Shown in pieces: positions 21,254-31,109 of a stretch of 64,000 nt of DNA. How positions within the stretch are numbered: position 1 is the stretch's first letter; every line of letters starts with the position of its first letter. Under the pieces are notes generated by a model. That model had not been told where the DNA came from and searched no databases. It saw nothing but the letters and a program-made list of their open reading frames with translations. Source of the stretch: Pseudomonadota bacterium (GTDB lineage Bacteria > Pseudomonadota > Gammaproteobacteria > Pseudomonadales > Oleiphilaceae); contig PDPE01000033.1 of assembly GCA_002747395.1 (NCBI GenBank), positions 36,566 through 100,565 of the forward strand, given 5' to 3'. The position numbers and the translations under genes were made by a program.

Positions 21254-21287
21254 GTACCGTTTCCTTAGACGTACAGTTTCTTTAAAA
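21254..21287. repeat. 17-bp imperfect tandem repeat x2 upstream of the ABC exporter
   Basis: GTACCGTTTCCTTAGAC / GTACAGTTTCTTTAAAA. Confidence 0.55.
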
Positions 21288-21308
21288 GGATAAAAGTAGC
21301 GAGCGGCG

Positions 21309-23138
21309 ATGAGCAAGGAAATGAAACCGTCTATTATTACCCGCCTGAAACCCTATATGGGAGAGAAGCGCTATCTTTTTCCCTTGTCTTTTGTGTTGTC
21401 GGCTTGTTCTGCTGTGTTGGGGCTTCTGCCTTTTGTGTTTATCTGGCTGATTACTCGCGCTTTCTTTTCAGATGCTCCTGTCATTTCTGTCGCTTCGGGT
21501 GTTTCAGATACTTTGACCGAGCCTGCCATTCCTGAAAATGTGTCTCTGTATGCCTGGCTAACCCTGGGTTCGGCTTTTCTGGCCATGCTGTTGTACTTTT
21601 TCGCCTTGCTGGCTTCTCATCTGGCCGCTTTTCGCGTTGAAGTCGGCATGCGCAAGGTGGCGATGCATAAAATCATTTCTATGCCCCAGGGTTTCTTCGG
21701 TCACTATCAGACAGGTAAAATTCGTAAAGTCATCGATGACAATGCCAGTCAGACCCACGCATTTTTAGCGCATCAGCTGCCTGATCTGGCCTCGACGGTG
21801 ATTGCACCACTGGTATTGTTACTGCTAATCGTAGCCGTTGACTGGCGTATGGGCCTGGTTACTCTGGTACCGGTTGCGCTCGGCATTGGTTCCATGTCGT
21901 TTATGATGACCAAAGAAGGGGAAAGGTTTCGCAATTTGTACATGGATGCGTTGGAGGAAATGAGCAGCGAAGCCGTAGAGTATGTACGGGGCATACCTGT
22001 TGTAAAAACCTTTGGTCAGAGTGTTTATGCTTTCAAGCGTTTTGTTGGCAGTATCACTCGTTACAGAGAAATGGTGATTACCTTTACCCTGATGTGGTCA
22101 AAACCCATGTCATTCTATACCGCAATCATGCAATCGACGGCTTTCTTTCTGGTTCCCTTTTCGGTTCTGTTTATCAGCTACGGTGAAAATCCGGCGCTGA
22201 TTCTGAGCAGCTTTGTTTTCTACCTGTTGATATCACCGGGGTTTACCTTGTTGTTTATGCGCAGCATGTATTTTCAGAATTATGCTGATATGACCAGGCA
22301 GGTACTCGACCGTTTTGATAATCTGCTGGATTACCCGCAAATGGTATTTTTGCAGGACGGACAAAAACCTGACTCTTACGATATTGAATTTAAAGACGTG
22401 ATATTTGCCTACGAAGGTGCGCAGAAAAATGCGGTTGACGGTATCAGTTTTACCGTCAGGCAAGGAGAAACCGTCGCGCTTGTTGGTGCCTCGGGGAGCG
22501 GCAAAACAACTATTGCGAGATTGGCGGTGCGCTTTCGGGACGTACAATCAGGAGCCATTCTTATCGGCGGTATAAATATTCAGCAGCTAAGCCAGAAAGA
22601 CCTGATGGACAGTATCGCATTGGTATTTCAAAACACCCGACTTTTCAACAAATCCCTGCGGGACAATATAGTCTATGGAAAACCCGAAGCCAGTGAGGAG
22701 GAGATTCAACGTGCTATCGACTTGTCACAAAGTCGAGACATTATTGATCATCTTCCCATGGGGCTGGATACAGTGATTGGTAAACAGGGCGCCTGGCTTT
22801 CAGGTGGTGAACAGCAACGAATTGCCCTGGCCCGGGCAATTCTGAAAGATTCCCCCATTGTGATTCTGGATGAAGCTACGGCTTTTGCCGACCCTGAAAA
22901 CGAGCACTCCATTCAACTTGCCCTGCGAGAATTAAGAAAAGATAAAACCGGCCTGATGATTGCTCATCGTATGACAACGGTTCAACATGCAGACAAAATT
23001 CTGGTAATAGATGCCGGAAAAATCGTCGAACAGGGAACCCATGACGAGCTACTGGCAAAGGAGGGGGCTTATACACAAATGTGGCAAGAGTATCAACAAT
23101 CGATACGTTGGAAAATCCGGAAGGCAGAAAGGTTTTAG
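21309..23138 (+). CDS. ABC transporter, fused permease/ATPase (YbtP/IrtA-like; probable iron/siderophore-related)
   Basis: N-terminal TM region, Walker A GASGSGKTT, LSGGEQQRIALARAIL, VILDEATAFADPENE; Fur box upstream. Confidence 0.85.
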   Translation: MSKEMKPSIITRLKPYMGEKRYLFPLSFVLSACSAVLGLLPFVFIWLITRAFFSDAPVISVASGVSDTLTEPAIPENVSLYAWLTLGSAFLAMLLYFFALLASHLAAFRVEVGMRKVAMHKIISMPQGFFGHYQTGKIRKVIDDNASQTHAFLAHQLPDLASTVIAPLVLLLLIVAVDWRMGLVTLVPVALGIGSMSFMMTKEGERFRNLYMDALEEMSSEAVEYVRGIPVVKTFGQSVYAFKRFVGSITRYREMVITFTLMWSKPMSFYTAIMQSTAFFLVPFSVLFISYGENPALILSSFVFYLLISPGFTLLFMRSMYFQNYADMTRQVLDRFDNLLDYPQMVFLQDGQKPDSYDIEFKDVIFAYEGAQKNAVDGISFTVRQGETVALVGASGSGKTTIARLAVRFRDVQSGAILIGGINIQQLSQKDLMDSIALVFQNTRLFNKSLRDNIVYGKPEASEEEIQRAIDLSQSRDIIDHLPMGLDTVIGKQGAWLSGGEQQRIALARAILKDSPIVILDEATAFADPENEHSIQLALRELRKDKTGLMIAHRMTTVQHADKILVIDAGKIVEQGTHDELLAKEGAYTQMWQEYQQSIRWKIRKAERF

Positions 23139-23160
23139 ACAGAAAGGGGAACTTTCCGTT

Positions 23161-24945
23161 ATGGTTGGCTATTTTCAGCAGAAATTTGCTTTGAGTGAAA
23201 CAGGGGCGAAAGACTTGTGCACAGCAATTTTCTCGCACACGTTGTTAAACATCAGTTTTATGTTGCCCGTGATGTTGGCATTTGCTTTTTTGGATGATTA
23301 TGTCAGATATTTGCAAGCCGGAGAGGCAGTAACGAGATCAACCTGGTTTTATTTGATTTTTGCCCTGTGCGCTTTTATGGCAATGCTGGTGATCGCCTAC
23401 ATTGATTATGGCAACACCTATACAAAGATATATAGCGAAAGTGCCAGCAGGCGGATCAGGCTTGCCGAAACACTAAAAGCGCTCCCCATGGCATTTTTTG
23501 GCAAAAAAGATATCGCTGATCTGAGTGCTACTATTATGGAAGACGCTACCCGAATCGAAGAGATTTTTTCTCACGCAGTTCCGCAGCTTTTTGCTTCGAT
23601 TATTAGTATGTTGGTAATGACCTTGCTTATGTTTATCTATAACTGGCAAATGAGCCTCGCTCTGTTCTGGGTGGTTCCCGTCGGTTTTGCAGTGTTTGCC
23701 CTGTCCAAAAAAAGCATGGATAGAGGTCATGAAATGGTCTACTGCGAAAAGCGTCGTGTTACCGAAAAAATCCAGGAAGGTCTGGAAATGGTTCAGGAAA
23801 TAAAGTGCTGCCATCAGGAGTCCGCTTACCTTCAAGAGCTTGATGATCAACTGGACAAATACGAAAAACGACTGATCAGCTCGGAGCTGGTTGGCGGGAC
23901 ACTGGTCAATTTATCACACTTTATGTTGAAGCTGGGGTTGCCCAGCGTTATTTTTGTTGGTGCCTTTTTGTTGGCGGAAGGCAGTATTAGCCTGTTCACC
24001 TATCTTGTCTTTTTGATTGTCGTTGGACGCATTTACGATCCTTTGATAGACACAGTGAATCACCTTGCTGCTTTGCTCTACCTGGATGTGCGGATAAAGC
24101 GCATGAAGGATATGGATAGCATGCCGAGGCAAACGGGGAGAACGGATTTTCATCCCGAAGGATATGATATTGAGTTCAAGGATGTCAGCTTCTCCTATCA
24201 ACAAGGCCAGTCCGTAGTAAATCATGTGAGCTTTGTTGCCAAACAGGGTGATGTTACCGCATTGATTGGCCCCTCAGGCAGTGGCAAAACAACCACCGCC
24301 AGACTGGCAGCACGTTTTTGGGATATCGATAGCGGTATCATCATGCTGGGAGGTGAAAATATTGCGTACATAAACCCGGAAACCCTGTTGCGCTGTTTTT
24401 CCATTGTCTTTCAGGATGTGACTCTGTTTAATGCCAGCGTCATGGAGAATATTCGCCTGGGACGTAAAGATGCGACGGATGATGAGGTCAGGCAAGCCGC
24501 ATGCCTGGCCCAATGTGGGGACTTCATCGGCAGGCTGACGGATGGTTACAACACGGTTATAGGTGAGAACGGAGAAAGACTGTCTGGTGGTGAGCGTCAA
24601 CGCATCTCCATCGCCCGGGCCCTGCTGAAAAATGCACCTGTTATTCTACTTGATGAAGCGACTGCCAGCCTGGACGCCCACAACGAGAGTAAAATCCAAC
24701 AGGCGATCAGCGAATTGATTAAAGATAAAACGGTACTGATTATTGCTCATCGAATGCGTACCGTGGTCGCTGCCGATCAGATCATTGCCATGCAGGCTGG
24801 CAGAATTGTAGAAAGTGGCAGCCCCGAAAAGCTCGGAAAAAGCGATGGCATGTTTGCCAGCATGTTGAAAAATCAGGCCGCGCCTGGCCAGGCAGTGAAG
24901 TGGCCGGATTGTTTTTTTCAGCCTTCTTTAAACGTGATCAAATGA
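23161..24945 (+). CDS. ABC transporter, fused permease/ATPase (YbtQ/IrtB-like partner)
   Basis: Walker A GPSGSGKTTTARLA, LSGGERQRISIARALL, LLDEATASLDAHNE; internal ATG 23161 preferred over the longer ORF that overlaps the upstream gene. Confidence 0.85.
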   Translation: MVGYFQQKFALSETGAKDLCTAIFSHTLLNISFMLPVMLAFAFLDDYVRYLQAGEAVTRSTWFYLIFALCAFMAMLVIAYIDYGNTYTKIYSESASRRIRLAETLKALPMAFFGKKDIADLSATIMEDATRIEEIFSHAVPQLFASIISMLVMTLLMFIYNWQMSLALFWVVPVGFAVFALSKKSMDRGHEMVYCEKRRVTEKIQEGLEMVQEIKCCHQESAYLQELDDQLDKYEKRLISSELVGGTLVNLSHFMLKLGLPSVIFVGAFLLAEGSISLFTYLVFLIVVGRIYDPLIDTVNHLAALLYLDVRIKRMKDMDSMPRQTGRTDFHPEGYDIEFKDVSFSYQQGQSVVNHVSFVAKQGDVTALIGPSGSGKTTTARLAARFWDIDSGIIMLGGENIAYINPETLLRCFSIVFQDVTLFNASVMENIRLGRKDATDDEVRQAACLAQCGDFIGRLTDGYNTVIGENGERLSGGERQRISIARALLKNAPVILLDEATASLDAHNESKIQQAISELIKDKTVLIIAHRMRTVVAADQIIAMQAGRIVESGSPEKLGKSDGMFASMLKNQAAPGQAVKWPDCFFQPSLNVIK

Positions 24946-25955
24946 TCGGACGCGAGTCTGATCGCGATTGTGTCGCCAATACGAAAGTCCAGGTGTGAAT
25001 GCAGTGAGCTTTCAACAATTTGCCCGCTGGGCAGTTGCAGCTCATACACTGTCGCTATACCTGCGAAGGTTTTCTGCGTTATTTTCGCCTTACAGGTGGA
25101 TTCCGGTGAAAAAGTGATGTCATCAGGTCGAATCAGTACCATCACATTTGTGCCAACAGGCCATTCATCTGGTTGATCTCCCCTGATATTTCCCAGCTCG
25201 CAACGAATCATGCCCTTGTCCAACAATGTTCCCGAAATAAAACTTCCCTGACCGATAAATTTGCCGATAAATGGCGTTTTCGGTTTGTGATACAGGTTAT
25301 ATGGGGTGTCCCATTGTGTGATGATCTTGTTTTCGATAACCCCGACATAGTCGCTTACCGCAAAGGCTTCCTGCTGGTCATGTGTGACCAGAATGCCGCT
25401 TGTTTTCACCTCTTTCAGTATATTCCTGACTTCTATGTTGAGCTTTCTCCGAAGCTCCGTATCCAGATTGGAAAAGGGTTCGTCGAGTAAAACCAGCGCG
25501 GGCTCCGGTGCCAGTGCTCTGGCAAGAGCCACTCTCTGTTGTTGGCCACCGGATAGTTCATGCGGGTACTTGTCTTTGAACGGGTTCAGATGCACCAGAT
25601 CCAACAAGCGGCCAATCCTTTGTTTTCTGCTGTGTTTGTCCAGCCTGTGCAGCCCGAATCCGATGTTTTCACTGACGGTAAGGTGAGGGAACAGCGCATA
25701 GTCCTGAAATACCATGCCAATGTTTCTTTTTTCGGGAACCACCATCTGTTCTGGTGAGGAAATCTGCTGCGAATTCAGGCTGATACTGCCTTCGGATATT
25801 TCCTGGAACCCGGCTATCGCCCTGAGTACGGTCGATTTTCCGCACCCGCTGGGGCCAAGTAAACAGCCAATATCACCATGAGACAAGGATATGTTGAAAT
25901 TCCGGATCACTATTTCCCGGCCGTATTGACAGGTGATATTGTTGACGGTAAGCAC
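24918..25955 (-). CDS. ABC transporter ATP-binding protein, FbpC/PotA-like (Fe3+-type importer ATPase)
   Basis: LLGPSGCGKSTVLRAIAGFQEI, LSGGQQQRVALARALAPEPALVLLDEPFSNLD, TOBE-like C-terminus with RPDDITFSPES; tail-to-tail overlap with 23161-24945. Confidence 0.85.
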   Translation of the reverse strand: MLTVNNITCQYGREIVIRNFNISLSHGDIGCLLGPSGCGKSTVLRAIAGFQEISEGSISLNSQQISSPEQMVVPEKRNIGMVFQDYALFPHLTVSENIGFGLHRLDKHSRKQRIGRLLDLVHLNPFKDKYPHELSGGQQQRVALARALAPEPALVLLDEPFSNLDTELRRKLNIEVRNILKEVKTSGILVTHDQQEAFAVSDYVGVIENKIITQWDTPYNLYHKPKTPFIGKFIGQGSFISGTLLDKGMIRCELGNIRGDQPDEWPVGTNVMVLIRPDDITFSPESTCKAKITQKTFAGIATVYELQLPSGQIVESSLHSHLDFRIGDTIAIRLASDHLITFKEG

Positions 25956-26041
25956 TATATTTTCCGCAAAGTGATAATGGTTGTAATAACAGGTATGTTA
26001 AACGGGTGATAGCAGGTGAAGAAGCGGTGCCGCCGACAGGA

Positions 26042-26061
26042 GCACTGTCGTTAAACAGTGC
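26042..26061. terminator. hairpin downstream of argF, possible transcript end
   Basis: GCACTGT-cgttaa-ACAGTGC perfect 7-bp stem; no clear T-run. Confidence 0.35.
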
Positions 26062-26087
26062 CTTACCGGTGTGTCCTTGCCGAGTAT

Positions 26088-26996
26088 CTACTGCTTGTTC
26101 ATCAAAAATTCAACCAGCGCTTTTTGGGCGTGAAGCCGGTTTTCAGCTTCCTGCCATACAGCCGAAGCAGGATGATCCATTATCCCGGCACTGACTTCTT
26201 CGCCACGGTGAGCAGGCAAACAGTGCATAAACAGGGCGTCATCGTTAGCCTTGCTCATCAGCTGCGCGTTGACCTGGAAGCCTTTGAAAACAGCCAGCCT
26301 TTTATCAGACTCGTCTTCCTGCCCCATGGATGCCCAGACATCAGTAGCAACCAGGCTGGCTCCGGCGACGGCCTCTTCCGGGGATCGCAGTATTTTTACA
26401 CAATCCTGGTGAGGTGCCACTATGGCCTGTTTGGGTTCATACCCTTCCGGGCAGGCAATGGTCAAGTTGAAGTCAAACTGTGCGGCAGCATTGATAAAGG
26501 AGTGGCACATATTATTGCCATCGCCTATCCAGGCTACGGTTTTCCCCTTGATGCTTCCCCTGAGTTCGTAGTAGGTTTGCATGTCTGCCAGGAGTTGGCA
26601 GGGATGGTAATCGTCAGTGAGTGCGTTGATGACCGGAACGGAAGAATACTCGGCGAATTTTTCAACGATTGAATGCTCGAAAGTTCGAATCATAATGATA
26701 TCGACCATACTGGACAATACGCGAGCACTGTCTTCTATTGGTTCTCCTCGTCCCAGTTGCGTGTCCCTTGACGAAAGAAAAAGCGCGTGTCCACCGAATT
26801 GAGCCATGCCGGATTCAAAGGAAACCCGTGTCCGGGTGGATGATTTTTCGAAAATCATACCCATCACACGGTTCTTCAGGGGTTCGTAAATGGCACCTTC
26901 CCTGTGCATTTTTTTCAGCTCGATTGCTCTGAAGACAATTTGCTCAAGTTCTGGAGGTGTCAAGTCTTTCAATGTCAAAAAATGTCTGACTTTCAT
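26088..26996 (-). CDS. argF: ornithine carbamoyltransferase
   Basis: [66 protein letters not shown]. Confidence 0.96.
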   Translation of the reverse strand: MKVRHFLTLKDLTPPELEQIVFRAIELKKMHREGAIYEPLKNRVMGMIFEKSSTRTRVSFESGMAQFGGHALFLSSRDTQLGRGEPIEDSARVLSSMVDIIMIRTFEHSIVEKFAEYSSVPVINALTDDYHPCQLLADMQTYYELRGSIKGKTVAWIGDGNNMCHSFINAAAQFDFNLTIACPEGYEPKQAIVAPHQDCVKILRSPEEAVAGASLVATDVWASMGQEDESDKRLAVFKGFQVNAQLMSKANDDALFMHCLPAHRGEEVSAGIMDHPASAVWQEAENRLHAQKALVEFLMNKQ

Positions 26997-27020
26997 TTCT
27001 GCTTTGCTCTGAAATAAACA

Positions 27021-27053
27021 ACTACGGGCGGAAGTTGTGCTCCCGCCCGTAGT
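27021..27053 (-). promoter_or_regulatory. strong hairpin in the argF 5' leader (candidate attenuator/terminator)
   Basis: Minus-strand ACTACGGGCGGGAG-CACAA-CTTCCGCCCGTAGT (14-bp stem with one G-U) followed by TGTTTATTTC. Confidence 0.5.
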
Positions 27054-27329
27054 GGTTTGTCTAAAGGTAAAAGTGACTGACGTGGACTTTTCCGGTCATC
27101 ACCTGCGTACATTCTGATTCATCTGGAAATGGATGATACCAGAAAACCTGCTTCCTGGTCAGTCAGATTTAACGGAGTAATCGGTATATGACGAGCGGGT
27201 CGAGGCAATTCTGATGAAATAACGACCAAAATTGTTCAACCGGCTTAAAATGGGTACAATACGCGCCAGCGCGCAGAAGAGCTCTGCCTCGCCAACTCAT
27301 GCGCTTACATACAAACGGAAGGAACATCC

Positions 27330-27662
27330 ATGGATATTATAGAAACCATCAAAGAACAGCTTTCAGGTAACGATATTATTTTGTATATGAAAGGTACCCC
27401 TCAAGCTCCCCAGTGCGGATTTTCTGCACGCTCGGTGCAGTCCCTGATGGCGTGTGGTGAGCGTTTCGCCTACGTCAATATTCTCGAAAACCCGGAGATA
27501 AGGGAACAGTTGAAAGTGTATTCCAACTGGCCAACTTTCCCTCAGCTATATATAAAAGGCGAGCTGATTGGCGGTTGTGACATTATTACTGAAATGTTTG
27601 AAAGTGGAGAGTTGCAGAAGCTGGTCAAGGAGTGTGCAGCAGACGCAGGACAGGCTGAGTAA
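27330..27662 (+). CDS. grxD: monothiol glutaredoxin, Grx4 family
   Basis: ILYMKGTPQAPQCGFSARSVQ, WPTFPQLYIKGELIGGCDIITEM. Confidence 0.94.
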   Translation: MDIIETIKEQLSGNDIILYMKGTPQAPQCGFSARSVQSLMACGERFAYVNILENPEIREQLKVYSNWPTFPQLYIKGELIGGCDIITEMFESGELQKLVKECAADAGQAE

Positions 27663-27732
27663 GTATACTTGCTGCCCCTTGCTGCGATTGTTTTTCACCC
27701 GACTGTATTTCGCTTGATCGCCTTCCACCCGA

Positions 27733-28617
27733 TTAGCCTTCAGGCCGCGGTAAATATCGGATATCAAGTTCATAGGTGAAGTCGTTTTTAGCGTGGTCAG
27801 GGGGAGGGCTGGGGAAAGGGCTGGCCGAATATGCGGATCTGAGTGTCGCCGCATCCAGTGCCTCAAGCCCGCTTGAAGATATAATCCTTGCGTTTTCCAG
27901 CGTCCCGTTACTCTGCAGCCTTATCCCCAGACCGATGTTTCTTTCCCGCTTTATCCGGCTCAGTTTGAATATTTTATCATTGTAGTTTTTTGATTCTGCC
28001 ATGTGACGGATAAGCCTGATTTCATAGCTGGTCATCGGTTTTTTCTTGCGAGTGCTTACCTGGGCGACCTTTGCAGGAGCGACCTCTTTTTGATCAAACA
28101 GACCGCTCAGATCCAGATAGCTCTCGTTGCTCGGCAAAAGCAAGGGGGCTGCAGGTATGGTGTCGAAATGATGTTTTGCCAGAACAGGATCTGGCGGTGT
28201 GACCGGTTTTCTGTCAGGAGACTGCTTCGGCGTGTGCTTCGGTGCATAGGTGTCCGCCAGTGGTTTCGATTCTGTCGTGTAGTCCTCGATAGTGTCTTGT
28301 TTCAGGCCGGGTGCAACCTGATGCCGACTTTGCTCGATCGTGTTGATTTTGTTGGTATCAGTTGAAGCAGGTTCAATGGCTTTTTCAGCTTCTTTCTTGC
28401 TGTTATGGTTTACGGGACGGGACGGGGTGCTCTCGGGTTGACTGATATCTGGCGTGGATAATCTGACATAAATGGTGTTAACAACGCCCGGCTCAGGGAG
28501 ATCGACCAGCCTGATGACAACCAGAATGAGAATGGTATGAACAAGAAGAGCCAATGACGCTGACAGGGAGATGCGAAGATAAATGGTCTTTTCTTGAATA
28601 TCAAAGCTGTCAGGCAC
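27733..28617 (-). CDS. TonB-family energy transducer (N-terminal TM, Pro-rich linker, C-terminal TonB domain)
   Basis: LVHTILILVVIRLV TM; C-terminal ERNIGLGIRLQSNGTLENARIISSSGLEALDAATLRSAYSASPFPSPPP. Confidence 0.8.
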   Translation of the reverse strand: MPDSFDIQEKTIYLRISLSASLALLVHTILILVVIRLVDLPEPGVVNTIYVRLSTPDISQPESTPSRPVNHNSKKEAEKAIEPASTDTNKINTIEQSRHQVAPGLKQDTIEDYTTESKPLADTYAPKHTPKQSPDRKPVTPPDPVLAKHHFDTIPAAPLLLPSNESYLDLSGLFDQKEVAPAKVAQVSTRKKKPMTSYEIRLIRHMAESKNYNDKIFKLSRIKRERNIGLGIRLQSNGTLENARIISSSGLEALDAATLRSAYSASPFPSPPPDHAKNDFTYELDIRYLPRPEG

Positions 28618-30847
28618 GTTTATCCGACATTTTTCTCAGGTTGCCAATGACCGCATTGAGTGCTCTGTCCACCATCAAGCCTTGTTGCAGTATTGCAACT
28701 TTTTTCTCTTTCAAGTCATTTGCCAGTTCCTTTCTGGTTTTCTCAAGCACCTTCAGGCCCAGTCGGTTGACGAAAATATAACAGTCTGCACTTTCAATGA
28801 TTGTGGAGAGCTTGCAGCGAAACTTGCTCCCGTTCACAAGAGAAAATTCTATCCAGTCGCCTACTGACAATTTGAGCACTTTCTCATCTTCGGGAGAGAG
28901 TACATCAGTCTGTGACGACTGGTGGTTGTCAGCGGCCTGATTTTCAATTTTCCGTGTGTTGTCACCAGGTGCAGCATGATCCCGTTTGATCGGAGTCGGG
29001 TTTTTATAGGCGTTGGTCAATGCGTTTTTTAACTCTTCAATCTTCTGGTTCAGGTTGGCAGAGTTGTAACTTATTTCAGTTAATCCCGTTTTGAGCTTTT
29101 TCAGAAGTAGCGGAACGATTCTGCACCACCTTTCACGCTCTGCCGAGTCAGTGTGTGGCTCCAGGCACCACACCAGGGTTTCCGCAACATGAACTGACTC
29201 TTTCCAGCGGTTTTCGGATTCATCCTTGAGGTAGGCAATGAACATGACCCGACTCCAGCCATTTTGCAGGATTTCCGATGCAGCCGGTGGAATGTCAGTG
29301 CCATGCAGCAGCGCCTTTAAAACCCGTTTGACCGCAGTTTGGGCGCGTTGAGATTTGATTCTGCCAATTTCTGCTTCTTTCGTGCGGGCTTCTATAATGG
29401 CAGAGCGCTTGAGTTCTCTTTCAATAAAGTGTTGAAATTCGTCATACAGCTCCTGAAACAGGCCGATATCTCCATCAAATTCGTCAATTATGCGTCGAAC
29501 GATATTTTGAATCTGGGTAAAGAGCTGGTCTTTTTTCAGTGCGCTTTCTTCGTTCCAGCCTATGCCTGCCTTGGCCAGCGCATTTAACAGTTTTCGTGCC
29601 GGATGTGTCGCTTTACTAAAGAATGTTTGATCCTTTAAAACGACTTTCAGAATGGGGATTTGCAACCGGCTGATAAGTACCTGAATGGGTGCAGACAGAT
29701 TGTAATCATCCAGAATAAACTCGAAAAGCATAGAAACAAGGTTTATCAGATCCTCATCATTTTCAGCAATCGATTTGGACGAAGTGCCACTGCGTGAGGC
29801 TTGCTGACTGATCGCTTTTTTTACATCGAGTATCTCCGCCTTTCCCGAGTCAAGCCGGGATGATACGAATGTGCTCTGGAGGTTGGACAGTGTGTCAAAC
29901 AGTTCGTCCTGTTTGTATGTCGGTGAAACCAGGTTCCGGTGCAAGGTTTCGTCTGTCGTCATACTACTGCGCAGCTTCGACAGCAATGACTTCATCTCAT
30001 TGAGAATATCCTGTTCTCCGGTATCTGCTCCGGTCGGGGCTATTACTGTTTCTTCCTTGTCCGTTGAAGTTGCGGCCGCACCTTGTGTGCCTGGCTCTTT
30101 GCTGTCAGTGCCGGACTTGAACTTGAGCGCTGGCAAAATCCCCCGGGATAGTAATTCAGCGTTAAGTGTTTCCACGATCGAGGCGTAGTTTTCACATAGT
30201 GCCTTATTGAAATGTTTCAGCACCATCAACCGGTTATCTTGCTCAAGGTCGAGATAAGAGCATGCCTTGGCGATAAGGTTGGCAATTTTTTCGGGCTCAA
30301 TCGGGTTGGCGGGGTTCGATGGTGTCGAATTGGACAGCAGAGTAGAGTAGCGAGTCTGAAACTGAAGTATCTCACCAAGGTGGTTTACCCGGAGGGAGTT
30401 GATGGTGCTTTCAATAAGAACCTGGGTTTCCAGTTCCTCGTCCTCTACCAGACTTAAAACGTCCACGCTGAAATTCCGGCTCTGGTTGAACTGGACATCC
30501 AGGAAGGGGTTTAGAAACAGCTTGTTGATCGAGCCGTCTATAAATTGTTCGAATTTTTTTCGTTTTAACCGCAGCTCCCGCATGGCATCGAACAGTTCGC
30601 TCTGCTCGGTGTTACTGCGTGCAGTATTTGCCATGTCGAACAGATGGTCGTCAATTTCGTCAAACGCACCATCGAAAACCTCTGCCAGTTTCTGACACGC
30701 AAGATTGGCCAGATATGCGGGAAATTGATTATAGCAATCACGAAAAGCAGGTTCGTAGTCTGGTTTTGCTTGAACTTTTTCGGTTTCACGGTTCGGTGCG
30801 CGGTCCGAGATTTTATCCCGAACAATATGATTTAACCAGTCTGTCAT
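28610..30847 (-). CDS. DUF1631 domain-containing protein
   Basis: YNQFPAYLANLACQKLAEVFDGAFDEIDDHLFDMANTARSN...; C-terminal PilZ-like region LSVGDWIEFSLVNGSKFRCKLSTI. Confidence 0.78.
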   Translation of the reverse strand: MTDWLNHIVRDKISDRAPNRETEKVQAKPDYEPAFRDCYNQFPAYLANLACQKLAEVFDGAFDEIDDHLFDMANTARSNTEQSELFDAMRELRLKRKKFEQFIDGSINKLFLNPFLDVQFNQSRNFSVDVLSLVEDEELETQVLIESTINSLRVNHLGEILQFQTRYSTLLSNSTPSNPANPIEPEKIANLIAKACSYLDLEQDNRLMVLKHFNKALCENYASIVETLNAELLSRGILPALKFKSGTDSKEPGTQGAAATSTDKEETVIAPTGADTGEQDILNEMKSLLSKLRSSMTTDETLHRNLVSPTYKQDELFDTLSNLQSTFVSSRLDSGKAEILDVKKAISQQASRSGTSSKSIAENDEDLINLVSMLFEFILDDYNLSAPIQVLISRLQIPILKVVLKDQTFFSKATHPARKLLNALAKAGIGWNEESALKKDQLFTQIQNIVRRIIDEFDGDIGLFQELYDEFQHFIERELKRSAIIEARTKEAEIGRIKSQRAQTAVKRVLKALLHGTDIPPAASEILQNGWSRVMFIAYLKDESENRWKESVHVAETLVWCLEPHTDSAERERWCRIVPLLLKKLKTGLTEISYNSANLNQKIEELKNALTNAYKNPTPIKRDHAAPGDNTRKIENQAADNHQSSQTDVLSPEDEKVLKLSVGDWIEFSLVNGSKFRCKLSTIIESADCYIFVNRLGLKVLEKTRKELANDLKEKKVAILQQGLMVDRALNAVIGNLRKMSDKRA

Positions 30848-31109
30848 CTGTAGCTCCCACAGAGTACCTCAACCGACTTCCTGACCGAGTGATTCAGATT
30901 GCTATTCTTATTATGTGCAGTCAATTTCTTTGCTTGAAACACGTACCTGGCAATCAGTATACATTGGGTTGAGAGCTAACACAAAAAAGAATGGTACTTT
31001 CTCCCTTATATGTGAATTTCTTCATGTGAAGGCCTTTTAACACCGTGTTATTCGGGGTGAGCTGCCGACACGGCCTGTTTTCAGCAGTTTTGGCCAGATA
31101 AAAGGGGGG

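Noticed and set aside
25956-26000. Second Fur box upstream of the FbpC-like gene (TGATAATGGTTGTAA)
   Set aside because: Only one half-site matches; the other is degenerate.
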